Positions 44,630-53,715 of a DNA stretch of 64,000 nt are shown one piece after another (position 1 is the stretch's first letter; every line of letters begins with the position of its first letter). Origin of the DNA: Candidatus Poribacteria bacterium (GTDB lineage Bacteria > Poribacteria > WGA-4E > WGA-3G); assembly GCA_026706025.1 (NCBI GenBank), contig JAPOZO010000084.1:79107-143106 (forward strand). The letters are read 5' to 3'. The position numbers and the translations under genes were made by a program. A model generated the notes under the pieces. That model ran no database searches. It had not been told where the DNA came from and was given only the letters and a program-made list of their open reading frames with translations.

Positions 44630-45805
44630 TTAATGGGCGAAATCTCGAATACGTGAAATTGCTTCCTTTATGACTTCATCTGGATACGTTAAGGAAATTC
44701 TGCAGTACCCTTCACTCCATTGCCCATAGCCGAGTCCGGGTGTTACGACAACGCCTACCTCCTCAAGTAGTGCTGTAGCAAAAGCGCGACTTGAACCGTT
44801 GAAGCGATCAGGAACAGGTGCCCAGATGTACATCGTTGCCTTCGGTCTCTCAATCGCCCACCCACCAGCCGTAAGTGAATCCACTACCATGTCTCGGCGT
44901 TTCTGATAAACTGCATTTATCGCAGGCGTGACTTCGTCTGCTATTGAGAGTGCCTTTGCACCGGCGAACTGAAGTGCACGGAGTGATCCGTTATCTACAT
45001 TATCTTTAACAGTTTTAACTGCGTTAACAGCGGTTGGGTTACCAACAACAAACCCTAATCGCCATCCGGTCATATTAAATGCTTTACTCAATGAGAAAAA
45101 TTCAACGGCTACTTCGGCGGCACCGTCTACTTGCAGGATACTTGGTGAACGATAGCCGTCATAGGTATTTTCGCTATAGGCGTTGTCGTGCGCAATGAGG
45201 ATACTGTTTTGTCTCCCAAATTCCACGGCGCGCTTGAAGAAATCAAGGTCAGCAGTGGCAGTTGTCGGGTTGTTTGGATAATTGATCCAGAGGACTTTGG
45301 CAAGACGTTTTATCTCATCGGGGATAGCATCAAAGTCAACATAGAAATCGTTTTCTCGCAGAAGCGGGGCATAGTAGGTCGTCGCACTCGCACAGACGTG
45401 TCCGATGTTATAGGTCGGGTAACCCGGACTTGCTGCAATGCCGATGTCGCCAGGGTTGAGTATGCCAAGTGCCAGTTTAACGATTGCATCTTTACTTCCG
45501 AGTGTCGTAGCGACCTGATCATCGGATAGGGAGACGCCGTAACGCCGTTGATAGAAATCAAGAACTGCCTGTGGAAAATCCTCAACGGGGATGTCACATC
45601 CGTATCGGTGCCGATCCGGGTCTTCGGGATTCTGGATTGCTTGCACCAGTGTATCGACAACTGGATCCGGTGTTGGGATATCTGGATCACCGATGCCGAG
45701 GCTGATGACATCAACACCTCGCGCTTTCGCTGCTTGTATCTTTTGGCGCAAATCCACAAAGAGATAAGGTGGAAGTTTCTGTAACCGTTCTGCGATTGTA
45801 ATCAA
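44630..45805 (-). CDS. dapL: LL-diaminopimelate aminotransferase
   Basis: 391 residues, a fold-type I PLP enzyme. Order: VDVISLGIGDPDIPTP, GSKDAIVKLALGILN, WINYPNNPTTA, AHDNAYSENTYD (Asp for PLP N1) and FSLSKAFNMTGWRLGF with the Schiff-base Lys near residue 236. Closest visible pattern is DapL of the LL-DAP route used by Chlamydiae, cyanobacteria and plants, in place of the succinylase genes dapD/C/E. dapB lies 3 kb away on the same strand. So lysine and peptidoglycan DAP are made through DapL here. A broad-range aminotransferase is the alternative. Confidence 0.82.
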   Translation of the reverse strand: MITIAERLQKLPPYLFVDLRQKIQAAKARGVDVISLGIGDPDIPTPDPVVDTLVQAIQNPEDPDRHRYGCDIPVEDFPQAVLDFYQRRYGVSLSDDQVATTLGSKDAIVKLALGILNPGDIGIAASPGYPTYNIGHVCASATTYYAPLLRENDFYVDFDAIPDEIKRLAKVLWINYPNNPTTATADLDFFKRAVEFGRQNSILIAHDNAYSENTYDGYRSPSILQVDGAAEVAVEFFSLSKAFNMTGWRLGFVVGNPTAVNAVKTVKDNVDNGSLRALQFAGAKALSIADEVTPAINAVYQKRRDMVVDSLTAGGWAIERPKATMYIWAPVPDRFNGSSRAFATALLEEVGVVVTPGLGYGQWSEGYCRISLTYPDEVIKEAISRIRDFAH

Positions 45806-45824
45806 AATTTTCTCCTTTAATAGT

Positions 45825-45935
45825 TACCAGTAAGAATAGTTGTCAGTCGTCAGTCCGATTTTTTTCTGCGAAAAAAATCTTTCAGTCGTCAGAAAGAGGT
45901 TTTGGGATACTCGAAAACCTCTTAACTGATAACTG
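45825..45935. repeat. Dispersed repeat with perfect 10-bp hairpin
   Basis: GTTACCAGTAAGAATAGTTGTCAG, hairpin GATTTTTTTC-TGC-GAAAAAAATC (45857-45879), CTTTCAG, and CTGATAACTGATAACT at the right. Longer-stem relative of the copy at 7828-7885. Confidence 0.75.
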
Positions 45936-45939
45936 ATAA

Positions 45940-46683
45940 CTATTTAAGATGAAGGATTGCCTGCTGAACTTCACTCAGGCTCTTCATAACGTTTGGACTA
46001 AAATGCAAACCTTGACCGCCCCAATCTGGCATATAACCGATACTATAACAGTAATAGAGCGTCCGTCTCGGATTGCCAGAGACATTGATGACAGAACCGT
46101 GTGTCAATGCCTCTGTAAAGATGATAGCATCACCCGCTTTCGCCGGAATCGGGGTTAGCACAGGATTTTCATCCGGATGACCTCCCCACGGTTTAGGGAA
46201 ATTGCTCTTATGTGCCCCCGGTATAACAGCGAAACACCCGTCTTCGACATCACAATCTAACATCGGAAAAACAGCCTTTGTCAAGGTCGAGACCATCTCT
46301 CCGTTTTTGCAATGATACTGACATTTCGGAATAATCGGTGTGCCGTGCATGTGCAAGCCTGTATAACCACCACCCCATCGGTAAATCGTGTAGGTATGGT
46401 TGAGACGGTAGGGACCACCGGTTACGCCTTGAATCACATCCAACACCTCTGGAATATCAATCAGCGCGTTGAAGGTGCTGTCGGCTTCCATAATATTGGA
46501 GATGTAGAGTTCCTTTTCCGTCCGCTCTGTTCCAAGACACAAGGGCGACGGATAGTCTTCGGGCGGCATATTTTCGTACTGATCCAAGACAGCATTGCAT
46601 GCCTTGACCACTTCTTGTGGAATAACGCCCTTCAGCACGATAAAACCTTGCAAGTCGAATAGATATTTTTGTTCGTCTGTCAT
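45940..46683 (-). CDS. Phytanoyl-CoA dioxygenase (PhyH)-family protein
   Basis: 247 residues. FDLQGFIVLKGVIPQEVV at the start; then GGGYTGLHMHGTP, where the first iron-ligand His sits, DCDVEDGCFAVIPGAHKSN, ALTHGSVINVSGNPRRTLYY with the second His and the 2-oxoglutarate-binding Arg. This is an Fe(II)/2-oxoglutarate oxygenase fold, very abundant in poribacterial genomes; substrates are mostly unknown. Own ribosome site (AAGGAA). Flanked by dapL and a YCF48 gene, with no clear pathway partner. Confidence 0.9.
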   Translation of the reverse strand: MTDEQKYLFDLQGFIVLKGVIPQEVVKACNAVLDQYENMPPEDYPSPLCLGTERTEKELYISNIMEADSTFNALIDIPEVLDVIQGVTGGPYRLNHTYTIYRWGGGYTGLHMHGTPIIPKCQYHCKNGEMVSTLTKAVFPMLDCDVEDGCFAVIPGAHKSNFPKPWGGHPDENPVLTPIPAKAGDAIIFTEALTHGSVINVSGNPRRTLYYCYSIGYMPDWGGQGLHFSPNVMKSLSEVQQAILHLK

Positions 46684-46764
46684 GTCGATATTCCTTGCGA
46701 TGTGTGGTTGTCTGTTGGATATGGGTTTGCAGCGTTTAGCCTGCGGGAACCTTTTACCGCGTGC

Positions 46765-48801
46765 CTACGGAACAGCTTCATATTTGAGAATCGTCCCATT
46801 TTGACCAACCACCCATCCGCTGTTTGTGCTACTTATGTAAATAGCTTTCAGGTCCGTTCGAGTATCTGTACGCTGAGGTCTCCAATTTTGTCCGCCATCC
46901 TTTGTATGGAGGACAAGTCCTTCTTTTCCAACAATCCAGCCTTCTGTTTCAGAAACAAAAAACACATCATCAAGAAAGCTTTTCGTATGACTCTCTTGAC
47001 GTACCCAAGTTTTTCCACCATCAGCGGTGTGGAATATAAATCCGCTGATACCAGCGACCCACCCTATGTCTGAAGAAACAAAGTGGACGGTATCAAGCCA
47101 GACATTCTTGCTCTGATCCCATTTTTCAAGTTGTCGACTGAGTTTTGAAGATTTCCAAGTTTTTCCGGCATCATCCGTGTGCAAGGCTGTTCCAAAGAGA
47201 CCGACTGCCCAACCTTCTCTCTTTGAGGTAAAATGGACATCAAAGAGATTCCAATTTGTTCCACTCTTTTGCCGGTTCCATGTTTTCCCACCGTTGTCTG
47301 TATGGATAATTTCACCACCGCTCCCGACGCACCACCCGGTCTTTTCATCGATAAAAAAGACACCAAGTAGATCCTGCTGCGTTCCCGAGGTTTGGCGTTC
47401 CCACACAGCACCACCGTTTGTGGTTTGCAAAACCACACCGGCTTCCGCAACTGCCCATCCTTTTTCTGGAGATACAAAGTGCGCAGCACCAAAACACTCA
47501 GTCGTACGACTGTCTTGTGCGTTCCATACGTCACCGCCATCCTGAGTGCGTAAGATAGCCCCTCGATCCCCAACAACGTATCCTTCTTCCGCAGAAACAG
47601 CACAGACACCTACTAAAAGATGACTCGGACTCGATTGTGATTCCCACGTCACGCCACCGTTGCGGGTGTGAAGAATCGTGCCATTTTCACCGACCACCCA
47701 ACCGAGTTGCTTCGAGACAAAGTCAACACCCAACAGGACAGCATCCGCGCTGTTGTGAAAACGGGGGCCGCCGCGTTGATGTTTCCATTTTCCTTTCCCA
47801 CCAGAATCGGTATGCAGAATTACACCTAAGTCGCCAACGATCCACCCATTTTGGGCATCCGTGAAGTCAATATCATAAAGTGTAAAAGTGTGCAACGGTT
47901 CTTTGCCAAGATACTCAGGTTGTCCATAACTCGTCTTATGACGTTGATTGCTTCCATCTGTGATGAATTGCCATGTTTGTCCGCCATCGGTTGTCGCGTA
48001 GGCACTCCGCCAATCCCCTACAACCCAACCTATCTGTTTGTCAATGAAGTGAAGGTTGAAAAGTGCGGTTTCTGTGGTGAACTGCTCTTCCCAAGTATCC
48101 CCACCATCGGTTGTTCGATAGATGTAGCCAGCGTTTCCGGGAGTATTGTAGGTAATAATCCAGCCCAGACTTTTATCTACAAAATGGACCCCTTTCAATG
48201 ATTTTCCGTTGAACGTCTTTTTATTCACCTTTGTAAACGTCTGTCCACCATCAGTTGTTTTCAGTAATGTGCCTGAGTCCCCAACTATCCAGCCTTTAAC
48301 TTCGCCTATAAAAGAATCGTGCAGATTGTTTTCTGTGCCTGTTTCAATCTGATGCCATGTTTCCCCACCGTCTGTTGTCCGGATCAGCACACCGTCTTCA
48401 CCGATACACCAGCCTTCTAAAGCAGAGCGAAAATAGACATTTCGCAACGGCTTGTTGAAAACCCCACTGTTTTGCCTGTGCCACGTTTGTCCGCCATCGT
48501 CTGTATGGATGATGAGGCTTTCTGCTTCCTCTTCAGCGTCGAAACCTGGAATTACGTCCACAGCGTTACCGACAGCCCAACCCAGATTTTCGTTCACAAA
48601 ACAGACATCGTATAGGTGCGAACTCCAATCGCCTTCCATGACGGTTTTCCACTCGTAACGGACGGGTTTCTTGGATACTATATCCTCGCAACCAACCGTA
48701 AATAAGGTCGCGACGCATACAATAGCAAATACACAGCCTACGTGTAGCAGATGTGGAAACGTCCAATTAATGACGCTTCTGAAAAAGGACTTCGCTGACA
48801 T
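46765..48801 (-). CDS. YCF48/Hcf136-like propeller lipoprotein
   Basis: 678 residues from ATG 48801 (MSAKSFFR), with AAAGGA upstream; an ATG at 48822 is possible. An N-terminal hydrophobic helix ends in TVGC, a likely lipoprotein Cys. About 14 repeats of the type GWAVGNAVDVIP and TTDGGQTWHRQNSGV follow, each with an Asp-box-like DGGxTW, the YCF48 pattern. In phototrophs YCF48 helps photosystem II assembly; here the role is unknown, as no photosynthesis genes appear. The start overlaps the dapB stop by 35 nt. Confidence 0.87.
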   Translation of the reverse strand: MSAKSFFRSVINWTFPHLLHVGCVFAIVCVATLFTVGCEDIVSKKPVRYEWKTVMEGDWSSHLYDVCFVNENLGWAVGNAVDVIPGFDAEEEAESLIIHTDDGGQTWHRQNSGVFNKPLRNVYFRSALEGWCIGEDGVLIRTTDGGETWHQIETGTENNLHDSFIGEVKGWIVGDSGTLLKTTDGGQTFTKVNKKTFNGKSLKGVHFVDKSLGWIITYNTPGNAGYIYRTTDGGDTWEEQFTTETALFNLHFIDKQIGWVVGDWRSAYATTDGGQTWQFITDGSNQRHKTSYGQPEYLGKEPLHTFTLYDIDFTDAQNGWIVGDLGVILHTDSGGKGKWKHQRGGPRFHNSADAVLLGVDFVSKQLGWVVGENGTILHTRNGGVTWESQSSPSHLLVGVCAVSAEEGYVVGDRGAILRTQDGGDVWNAQDSRTTECFGAAHFVSPEKGWAVAEAGVVLQTTNGGAVWERQTSGTQQDLLGVFFIDEKTGWCVGSGGEIIHTDNGGKTWNRQKSGTNWNLFDVHFTSKREGWAVGLFGTALHTDDAGKTWKSSKLSRQLEKWDQSKNVWLDTVHFVSSDIGWVAGISGFIFHTADGGKTWVRQESHTKSFLDDVFFVSETEGWIVGKEGLVLHTKDGGQNWRPQRTDTRTDLKAIYISSTNSGWVVGQNGTILKYEAVP

Positions 48802-49576
48802 CGTGCAATCCTTTGGGGGCATTCACGACCCACCGTGCAGCGCGAATCGCACCTTTGGCAAACGCCTCTGGACTGTGGGCCCGGTGAACAACACTTAATT
48901 GCTCACCTTCAGTCGCAAACAGCACCGTATGATCACCGGCAATATCACCGCCGCGCACGGCATGGATGCCAATCTGCTTCTTCGGTCTCGCACCAACAAT
49001 ACCGTGGCGACCATAGACCCCTACCTCATCTAAATCGCGTTCTAATGCCGTAGCGACTGTCTCTGCTAACCGCAGTGCGGTTCCGCTCGGTGAATCCGCT
49101 TTGTGGTTGTGATGTGCCTCTATGACCTCAATATCGTAATCGTCTCCAAGGGCTTTGGCAATCAATTCCAGTGCTTGAATCATCACGTTGACACCGAGGC
49201 TCATGTTCGGTGCCATCACGCAGCGAATTTGAGACGCCAGTTCCTTGACACTCGCGAGTTCATCGGCGTTAAACCCCGTTGTTGCGATTATCATCGCTTT
49301 ATTTGCATCGACGACCTGTTTGAGGTGTTCTAACGTTGCATCGGGTTTTGAGAACTCAATAACAACATCTGCGTTTCCAAGCGCGTCGCTGAGTTCACCT
49401 GTAATGGCTACGCCAATCTCACCGATACCTGCGACAACGCCTGCATCGCTCCCGATTTGTGGGTGTTCGGAATATTCAATCGCGCCAACAATTTCCATAT
49501 CATCTTGTTGGGTAACGCCTTGGATGATGAGCCGTCCCATCCGGCCGCATGCTCCATTAATAATTACACGAATCAT
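48767..49576 (-). CDS. dapB: 4-hydroxy-tetrahydrodipicolinate reductase
   Basis: 269 residues, full length. INGACGRMGRLI is the NAD(P) Rossmann start, VIEFSKPDATLEHL and ATTGFNADEL follow, and EAHHNHKADSPSGTAL near residue 155 is the DapB signature with the catalytic His-His and Lys. It converts hydroxytetrahydrodipicolinate to tetrahydrodipicolinate, which DapL (44630-45805) would turn into LL-DAP. Its 3' end overlaps the YCF48 gene. Confidence 0.95.
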   Translation of the reverse strand: MIRVIINGACGRMGRLIIQGVTQQDDMEIVGAIEYSEHPQIGSDAGVVAGIGEIGVAITGELSDALGNADVVIEFSKPDATLEHLKQVVDANKAMIIATTGFNADELASVKELASQIRCVMAPNMSLGVNVMIQALELIAKALGDDYDIEVIEAHHNHKADSPSGTALRLAETVATALERDLDEVGVYGRHGIVGARPKKQIGIHAVRGGDIAGDHTVLFATEGEQLSVVHRAHSPEAFAKGAIRAARWVVNAPKGLHDVSEVLFQKRH

Positions 49577-49664
49577 TACATTTCCTCGATAAAGCCAGTA
49601 AGTAGATATGCAAAGTTAGTCTAACAGAAACCGAGTTTTATGTAAACCTGAAATCGAACATCAG

Positions 49665-49796
49665 CAGAGCCATTCAATTCTCCATTTTCCGAGCGAATCT
49701 TCACCACCAGGCCCGGTAGGTGCGGTTTCCGAACCGCACCGGCTCTTGGAAAAAAAGACGTGAAATCCAATAATTTCTTAAAATTGAATGGCTCTG
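49665..49796. mobile_element. 132-bp MITE with 9-bp target-site duplication
   Basis: Terminal inverted repeats CAGAGCCATTCAATT (49665-49679) and AATTGAATGGCTCTG (49782-49796). Flanked on both sides by the direct repeat GAACATCAG (49656-49664 and 49797-49805). Inside sits hairpin GGTGCGGTT-TCCG-AACCGCACC. No coding. The intact duplication shows recent transposition by an element with 9-bp staggered cuts. The first 12 bases of its end (CAGAGCCATTCA) recur at 63948 across the start of the transposase gene. Confidence 0.85.
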
Positions 49797-49885
49797 GAAC
49801 ATCAGCCAGAGGCATTTAGTTCTTCTGTTAGTGTAAGTCTTGATAGTGTTTAAAATGTTATTGAGAAGCGGCATAGGCGGTAGTT

Positions 49886-50797
49886 TCAATCTTTTCCTAA
49901 TCTCGCTTGTTCTCCCGCGTGGTAAGAACTCCGAACCAGTGGTCCTGATTCTACATGCCGAAATCCCATTTCTACCCCTGCCTCTTTGAGTTCATCAAAC
50001 TCCTCAGGGGTATAGTAGCGTTGAATCGGTAGATGGCGTGGCGAGGGTGAGAGATATTGTCCTATGGTAAAAATATCGCACCCGGTGTTGCGGATATCCT
50101 GCATTGTTTCCAAAAGTTCCGTCACAGTTTCACCTAAACCCACCATGACCCCGGATTTTGTGAGCATCTGTGCGTCAAGCTGCTTGCTGACTTCAAGGAG
50201 CGTCAGCGTCTGTTGGTAATTCGCGTAAGGACGGACGCGGCGGTAGAGACGCTGGACTGTCTCTGTATTGTGATTAAGTACCTCAGGACGTGCTTGCACG
50301 ATGATTCTAAGCGCGTCCCAATTCCCTTCAAGGTCGGGGATAAGCACTTCCACCGTGCATCCGGGACGATGTTTTCGTGCTTCGGCGATGCATTCAGCAA
50401 AGACGCTCGCACCACCATCGGTGAGATCGTCCCGATTGACTGAGGTAATAACGATATGTTTGAGTTTTAGGTAACCGACCGCTTCTCCGAGCCGTCGCGG
50501 TTCATCGGTATCAACAACGCCTCCGGGGGCACCTTTTTTCACAGCACAAAACATGCATCGGCGCGTACAGACATCACCCAATATCATGAAGGTGGCGGTC
50601 CGGCTGTTCCAGCATTCACCGATATTCGGACATCGTGCCTCTTCACAAACGGTGTGAAGCTGCAAATCCCGCATGAGTTTTTTGAGTTCAGCGTAGTTAC
50701 CACCGCCCGGAATTCGCGCCTTAATCCACGAGGGGTGTCGACGTTGATCTGTTTTTGCGTTGACTATCGGAAGCGTCTTTAGCATGTTTAATTCCAT
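49886..50797 (-). CDS. lipA: Lipoyl synthase (radical SAM)
   Basis: About 300 residues. VCEEARCPNIGECW gives the auxiliary [4Fe-4S] cluster cysteines, and GDVCTRRCMFCAVKK the CxxxCxxC radical-SAM motif; ITSVNRDDLTDGGA and the C-terminal RSSYHAGEQ Ser-ligand region complete the LipA pattern. It inserts two sulfur atoms into octanoyl-lipoyl domains. Start is ATG 50797 or 50785; a longer frame to 50845 would run into the selC gene. The gene follows selC by 19 nt on the same strand, likely one transcript with selB. Confidence 0.94.
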   Translation of the reverse strand: MELNMLKTLPIVNAKTDQRRHPSWIKARIPGGGNYAELKKLMRDLQLHTVCEEARCPNIGECWNSRTATFMILGDVCTRRCMFCAVKKGAPGGVVDTDEPRRLGEAVGYLKLKHIVITSVNRDDLTDGGASVFAECIAEARKHRPGCTVEVLIPDLEGNWDALRIIVQARPEVLNHNTETVQRLYRRVRPYANYQQTLTLLEVSKQLDAQMLTKSGVMVGLGETVTELLETMQDIRNTGCDIFTIGQYLSPSPRHLPIQRYYTPEEFDELKEAGVEMGFRHVESGPLVRSSYHAGEQARLGKD

Positions 50798-50816
50798 CCG
50801 CTTCGTTATGCATAGG

Positions 50817-50910
50817 TGGCGGGAGAGGGTGGGAATCGAACCCACCTATCCACTTGCATGGACAAGCCGGTTTTGAAGACCGGTAGAGCCACCAGACCCT
50901 ATCCTCCCCC
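50817..50910 (-). tRNA. selC: tRNA-Sec (anticodon TCA)
   Basis: 94 nt including encoded CCA. Acceptor GGGGGAGG pairs with CCTCTCCC (8 bp, as in bacterial tRNA-Sec), discriminator G. The anticodon arm CCGGTCTTCAAAACCGG places TCA at 50874-50876. A long variable arm CTTGTCCATGCAAGTGGATAG and T-arm GGTGGGTTCGATTCCCACC follow. It lies 15 nt downstream of selB, so it decodes UGA as selenocysteine. Confidence 0.93.
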
Positions 50911-50925
50911 ATAATCATGACATGT

Positions 50926-52866
50926 TTATGTTCGTGACAACCGCGGGTGTAATCTTCGGATATTGCCATCTCGAACTGTGAGATTCTGGTTGTCACAGTA
51001 CTCTAAAAAGGGGACAGCATATTTGCGTGAGGTTTCTGCCGTTTCACGGAATTCAGCAACGGTTATTGTCTCATTTTCGCGAAGGTGTGCGGTTAACAAT
51101 TCGCTCACTTTTTCAAAAACGGTTTTGTGGATGAAAAAGTTATCCGCTACTTTGACGAATTGCCCCAAATTTAGAAGCGCAAAAAATGTGGATTCAAGGA
51201 CCTTCGGTGTGTATTCTGGCAGTAACGTGTTGAGTTCGCTGAGTGCGGGGGTATTCATACCCGCCTCCAAGAATAATTTCTCCAGCGTCTCTTTTGCTGT
51301 CTCCTCTTCTTCCGAAAACTGAATCTCGTGGGATGCCAGACGGAGCAGATTTCCCTCCGTAACAAGCAGACGCTCAGCAATGAGTCGGTTTTCAAGTTTC
51401 TCAAAACCGAGTTCATCCATGCTGAGTTCTCGGCGCAGTTGCGACGCATTTTGACCGACCAGCAGCGGCTGCGCCTCATGAAACCCTGCCAATGCGTCTA
51501 CTATTTTTTCTTTTGCTGCCGAGGTCCGTGCTGCGTCGGAGACGAGGGGTGTCCTCCCCGATTTATCCCAACGGACAATTTTCCCTTCAGTTTCGAGCCT
51601 ATTTAAGAGGGTTTTCACATCCGTTTTGGAATGCGGGAGATAGTAATAAAGAAACGATTCTGGGACGCAAAGGGTTTCGCTATTTACCAATACGGTGTTA
51701 ACTATCTCGGAGTCATCGGCTTCCTCCCATTGTGCTAAAGTGGCAATGGTTTCAGGCGTGAACCGTTTGTGTTTTGGCGCAAACGGATTAATTACCTCAC
51801 CGCCACCCACTGTATGTTGTGCTGAGAAATCACGTAGAATGATCCGGTCACCTCTAAACGTTAAAATCGGTTGCTCTAAACGGAGTTGGACTTGCACATT
51901 GTCCCCGGGCAAAATTGCTTCATCAACCAATAGAATTAATCTGCAAAATATTTCACGGGTACCGAGATACGCCCGAAAACGGCTCCAGTGTTCAATGAGC
52001 CTCGGAAACGAGGACAGTACCTGCAAAGACACATCTATATTGTCCGTTACCTGAGAAAATTCTATCGGGCAGAGGACATCGCCGCGTTGAATGCCCTGCG
52101 CGGAGGTGCCAGAGAGATTCAACGCCGTTCTTTGTCCGGCTTGCGCGACAGTTGCGGGTTCATTGTGGACCTGTATCCCTCGCACCCGAACAGTGTCCCC
52201 TTGCGGAAGAATTACCATCCGCTGGTCTCGATTGATTGTCCCACCGATGAGGGTTCCGGTCACAACAACGCCGAATCCTTGCACAGTAAAAACCCTATCC
52301 GCGTATAGCCTCGGTATACCGTCATCTGCCTCTGATTTTGTCGCGAGTGCTACCTGTTCGACAATCGTCTGTTTGAGTGCTTCAATACCGGTACCTGTTA
52401 TCGCAGAAACACTCACAGTCGGAATCCCTTCGAGACTTGTGCCGACGAGCATCTCCTGTGTCATCTCTGTCGCTTCCGCCAATTCATCAGGCGTTGCCAA
52501 GTCAGATTTTGTCATGACGAGGATGCCGTTTGAAATGCCAAGCAAGTCTAAGATCGCCAAATGCTCAAGCGTCTGTTCTTGCACGCCCTCTTTTGCATCG
52601 ACGACAAAGAGGACGGCATCCATTCCGTAGGCACCGGAAAGCATACTTCGGATAAATTTCTCGTGTCCCGGTACATCAACGATGCCAGCGCGCGAGTTAT
52701 CGGGCAGATCAAAGTAGGCAAAACCTAACTCAATAGATAAACCGCGCTCGCGTTCCTCCTTGAGCCGGTCTGTCTCCATACCGGTGAGTGTACCGACGAG
52801 TGCCGTTTTCCCATGGTCAACATGACCTGCTGTTCCGATGATAAGGTGTCGACTATCTTGATGCAT
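50926..52866 (-). CDS. selB: Selenocysteine-specific translation elongation factor
   Basis: 646 residues, full length. GTAGHVDHGKTALVG (P-loop), ETDRLKEERERGLSIELGFA, DVPGHEKFIRSML and VMTKSDLA (G4) are the EF-Tu-like GTPase motifs with the SelB-specific GLSIELGFA switch I. Beta-barrel domains 2 and 3 follow, and the C-terminal 250 residues are winged helices that bind the SECIS hairpin. Neighbours are the tRNA-Sec gene just downstream and lepB upstream. The window contains neither selA/selD nor a selenoprotein that I can support. Confidence 0.95.
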   Translation of the reverse strand: MHQDSRHLIIGTAGHVDHGKTALVGTLTGMETDRLKEERERGLSIELGFAYFDLPDNSRAGIVDVPGHEKFIRSMLSGAYGMDAVLFVVDAKEGVQEQTLEHLAILDLLGISNGILVMTKSDLATPDELAEATEMTQEMLVGTSLEGIPTVSVSAITGTGIEALKQTIVEQVALATKSEADDGIPRLYADRVFTVQGFGVVVTGTLIGGTINRDQRMVILPQGDTVRVRGIQVHNEPATVAQAGQRTALNLSGTSAQGIQRGDVLCPIEFSQVTDNIDVSLQVLSSFPRLIEHWSRFRAYLGTREIFCRLILLVDEAILPGDNVQVQLRLEQPILTFRGDRIILRDFSAQHTVGGGEVINPFAPKHKRFTPETIATLAQWEEADDSEIVNTVLVNSETLCVPESFLYYYLPHSKTDVKTLLNRLETEGKIVRWDKSGRTPLVSDAARTSAAKEKIVDALAGFHEAQPLLVGQNASQLRRELSMDELGFEKLENRLIAERLLVTEGNLLRLASHEIQFSEEEETAKETLEKLFLEAGMNTPALSELNTLLPEYTPKVLESTFFALLNLGQFVKVADNFFIHKTVFEKVSELLTAHLRENETITVAEFRETAETSRKYAVPFLEYCDNQNLTVRDGNIRRLHPRLSRT

Positions 52867-52898
52867 CGTTAATTCCGGTAGTTACTTAGGCTGACATA

Positions 52899-53669
52899 TT
52901 AAGGCTTCGCATGGATGAGTTTGCCGATACGATTGAATCTGACGTTACCTACCAATTTCCACACTTCCCATACCTTCGCAGGACGCGCGTCAAAAGACCA
53001 ATACACCATAAACGCTTGCCCTTTGATGTCGCTAATGTCTACGGGACCCCATGAACGGCTATCACTACTCTGGTCTCGGTTGTCACCCATCGCGAAAACC
53101 TTGCCTTTCGGGACAGTAAACGGCTTGCCTTCAGGGAACTTTCGCCTGAATTGACTTGACGTTAAGGTATAATCGAAAAAGACTTCAGTATCTGGCAGAT
53201 ACTCCGGTTGACGGAACGGTGGAAAATCGCCTCTTTTGAAGTGGCTGAAGTTCATGTGTTTTGCATAGTGGGTGTCGTCAACGGCTGCGCCGTTCACATA
53301 AAGCGTATTCCCCCGTGTTTCAATAGTGTCCCCTTCAACGGCTACGATGCGTTTGATGAAATTTCGCTCTCGGTCATGTGGCGGAATAAAGACAAAAACG
53401 TCGCCACGGGCGGGTTTATGGAAATCTAAAACCTTTATCTCTGTGCCGGGGATTTTAACGCCGTAGATAAACTTACATACCAGAATACGGTCACCAATAA
53501 GGAGCGTGTCTTCCATTGAACCCGATGGGATTTTGAACGCCTCAACAACGAAAGGACGTATGAACCCAAAAACAAGAATCAATGCTACAACAATTACTTG
53601 GGAATATTCCCATACGATGGTTTTCCGAAATTTTTGCCATTTCGATAATTGGGTGTCGTTGTCATTCAT
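52899..53669 (-). CDS. lepB: Signal peptidase I (second of a tandem pair)
   Basis: 256 residues. An N-terminal transmembrane helix (VVALILVFGFIRPFVV) leads to KIPSGSMEDTLLIGDRI with the catalytic Ser, RERNFIKRIVAVEGD with the Lys general base, and AMGDNRDQSSDSRSWG (box E). A type I leader peptidase. The upstream gene (53716-54507) is a close paralogue, and SelB follows 32 nt downstream. Two peptidases with different residues at the substrate pocket might split client proteins. Confidence 0.93.
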   Translation of the reverse strand: MNDNDTQLSKWQKFRKTIVWEYSQVIVVALILVFGFIRPFVVEAFKIPSGSMEDTLLIGDRILVCKFIYGVKIPGTEIKVLDFHKPARGDVFVFIPPHDRERNFIKRIVAVEGDTIETRGNTLYVNGAAVDDTHYAKHMNFSHFKRGDFPPFRQPEYLPDTEVFFDYTLTSSQFRRKFPEGKPFTVPKGKVFAMGDNRDQSSDSRSWGPVDISDIKGQAFMVYWSFDARPAKVWEVWKLVGNVRFNRIGKLIHAKP

Positions 53670-53715
53670 GATATTATATTGCCTTTATGAATAAAGTGTG
53701 CTCTCTTTCTTTCGG

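Noticed and set aside
48320..48740. Photosystem-related role for the YCF48-like protein
   Set aside because: No photosynthesis genes in the window; the repeat is widespread in non-phototrophs.
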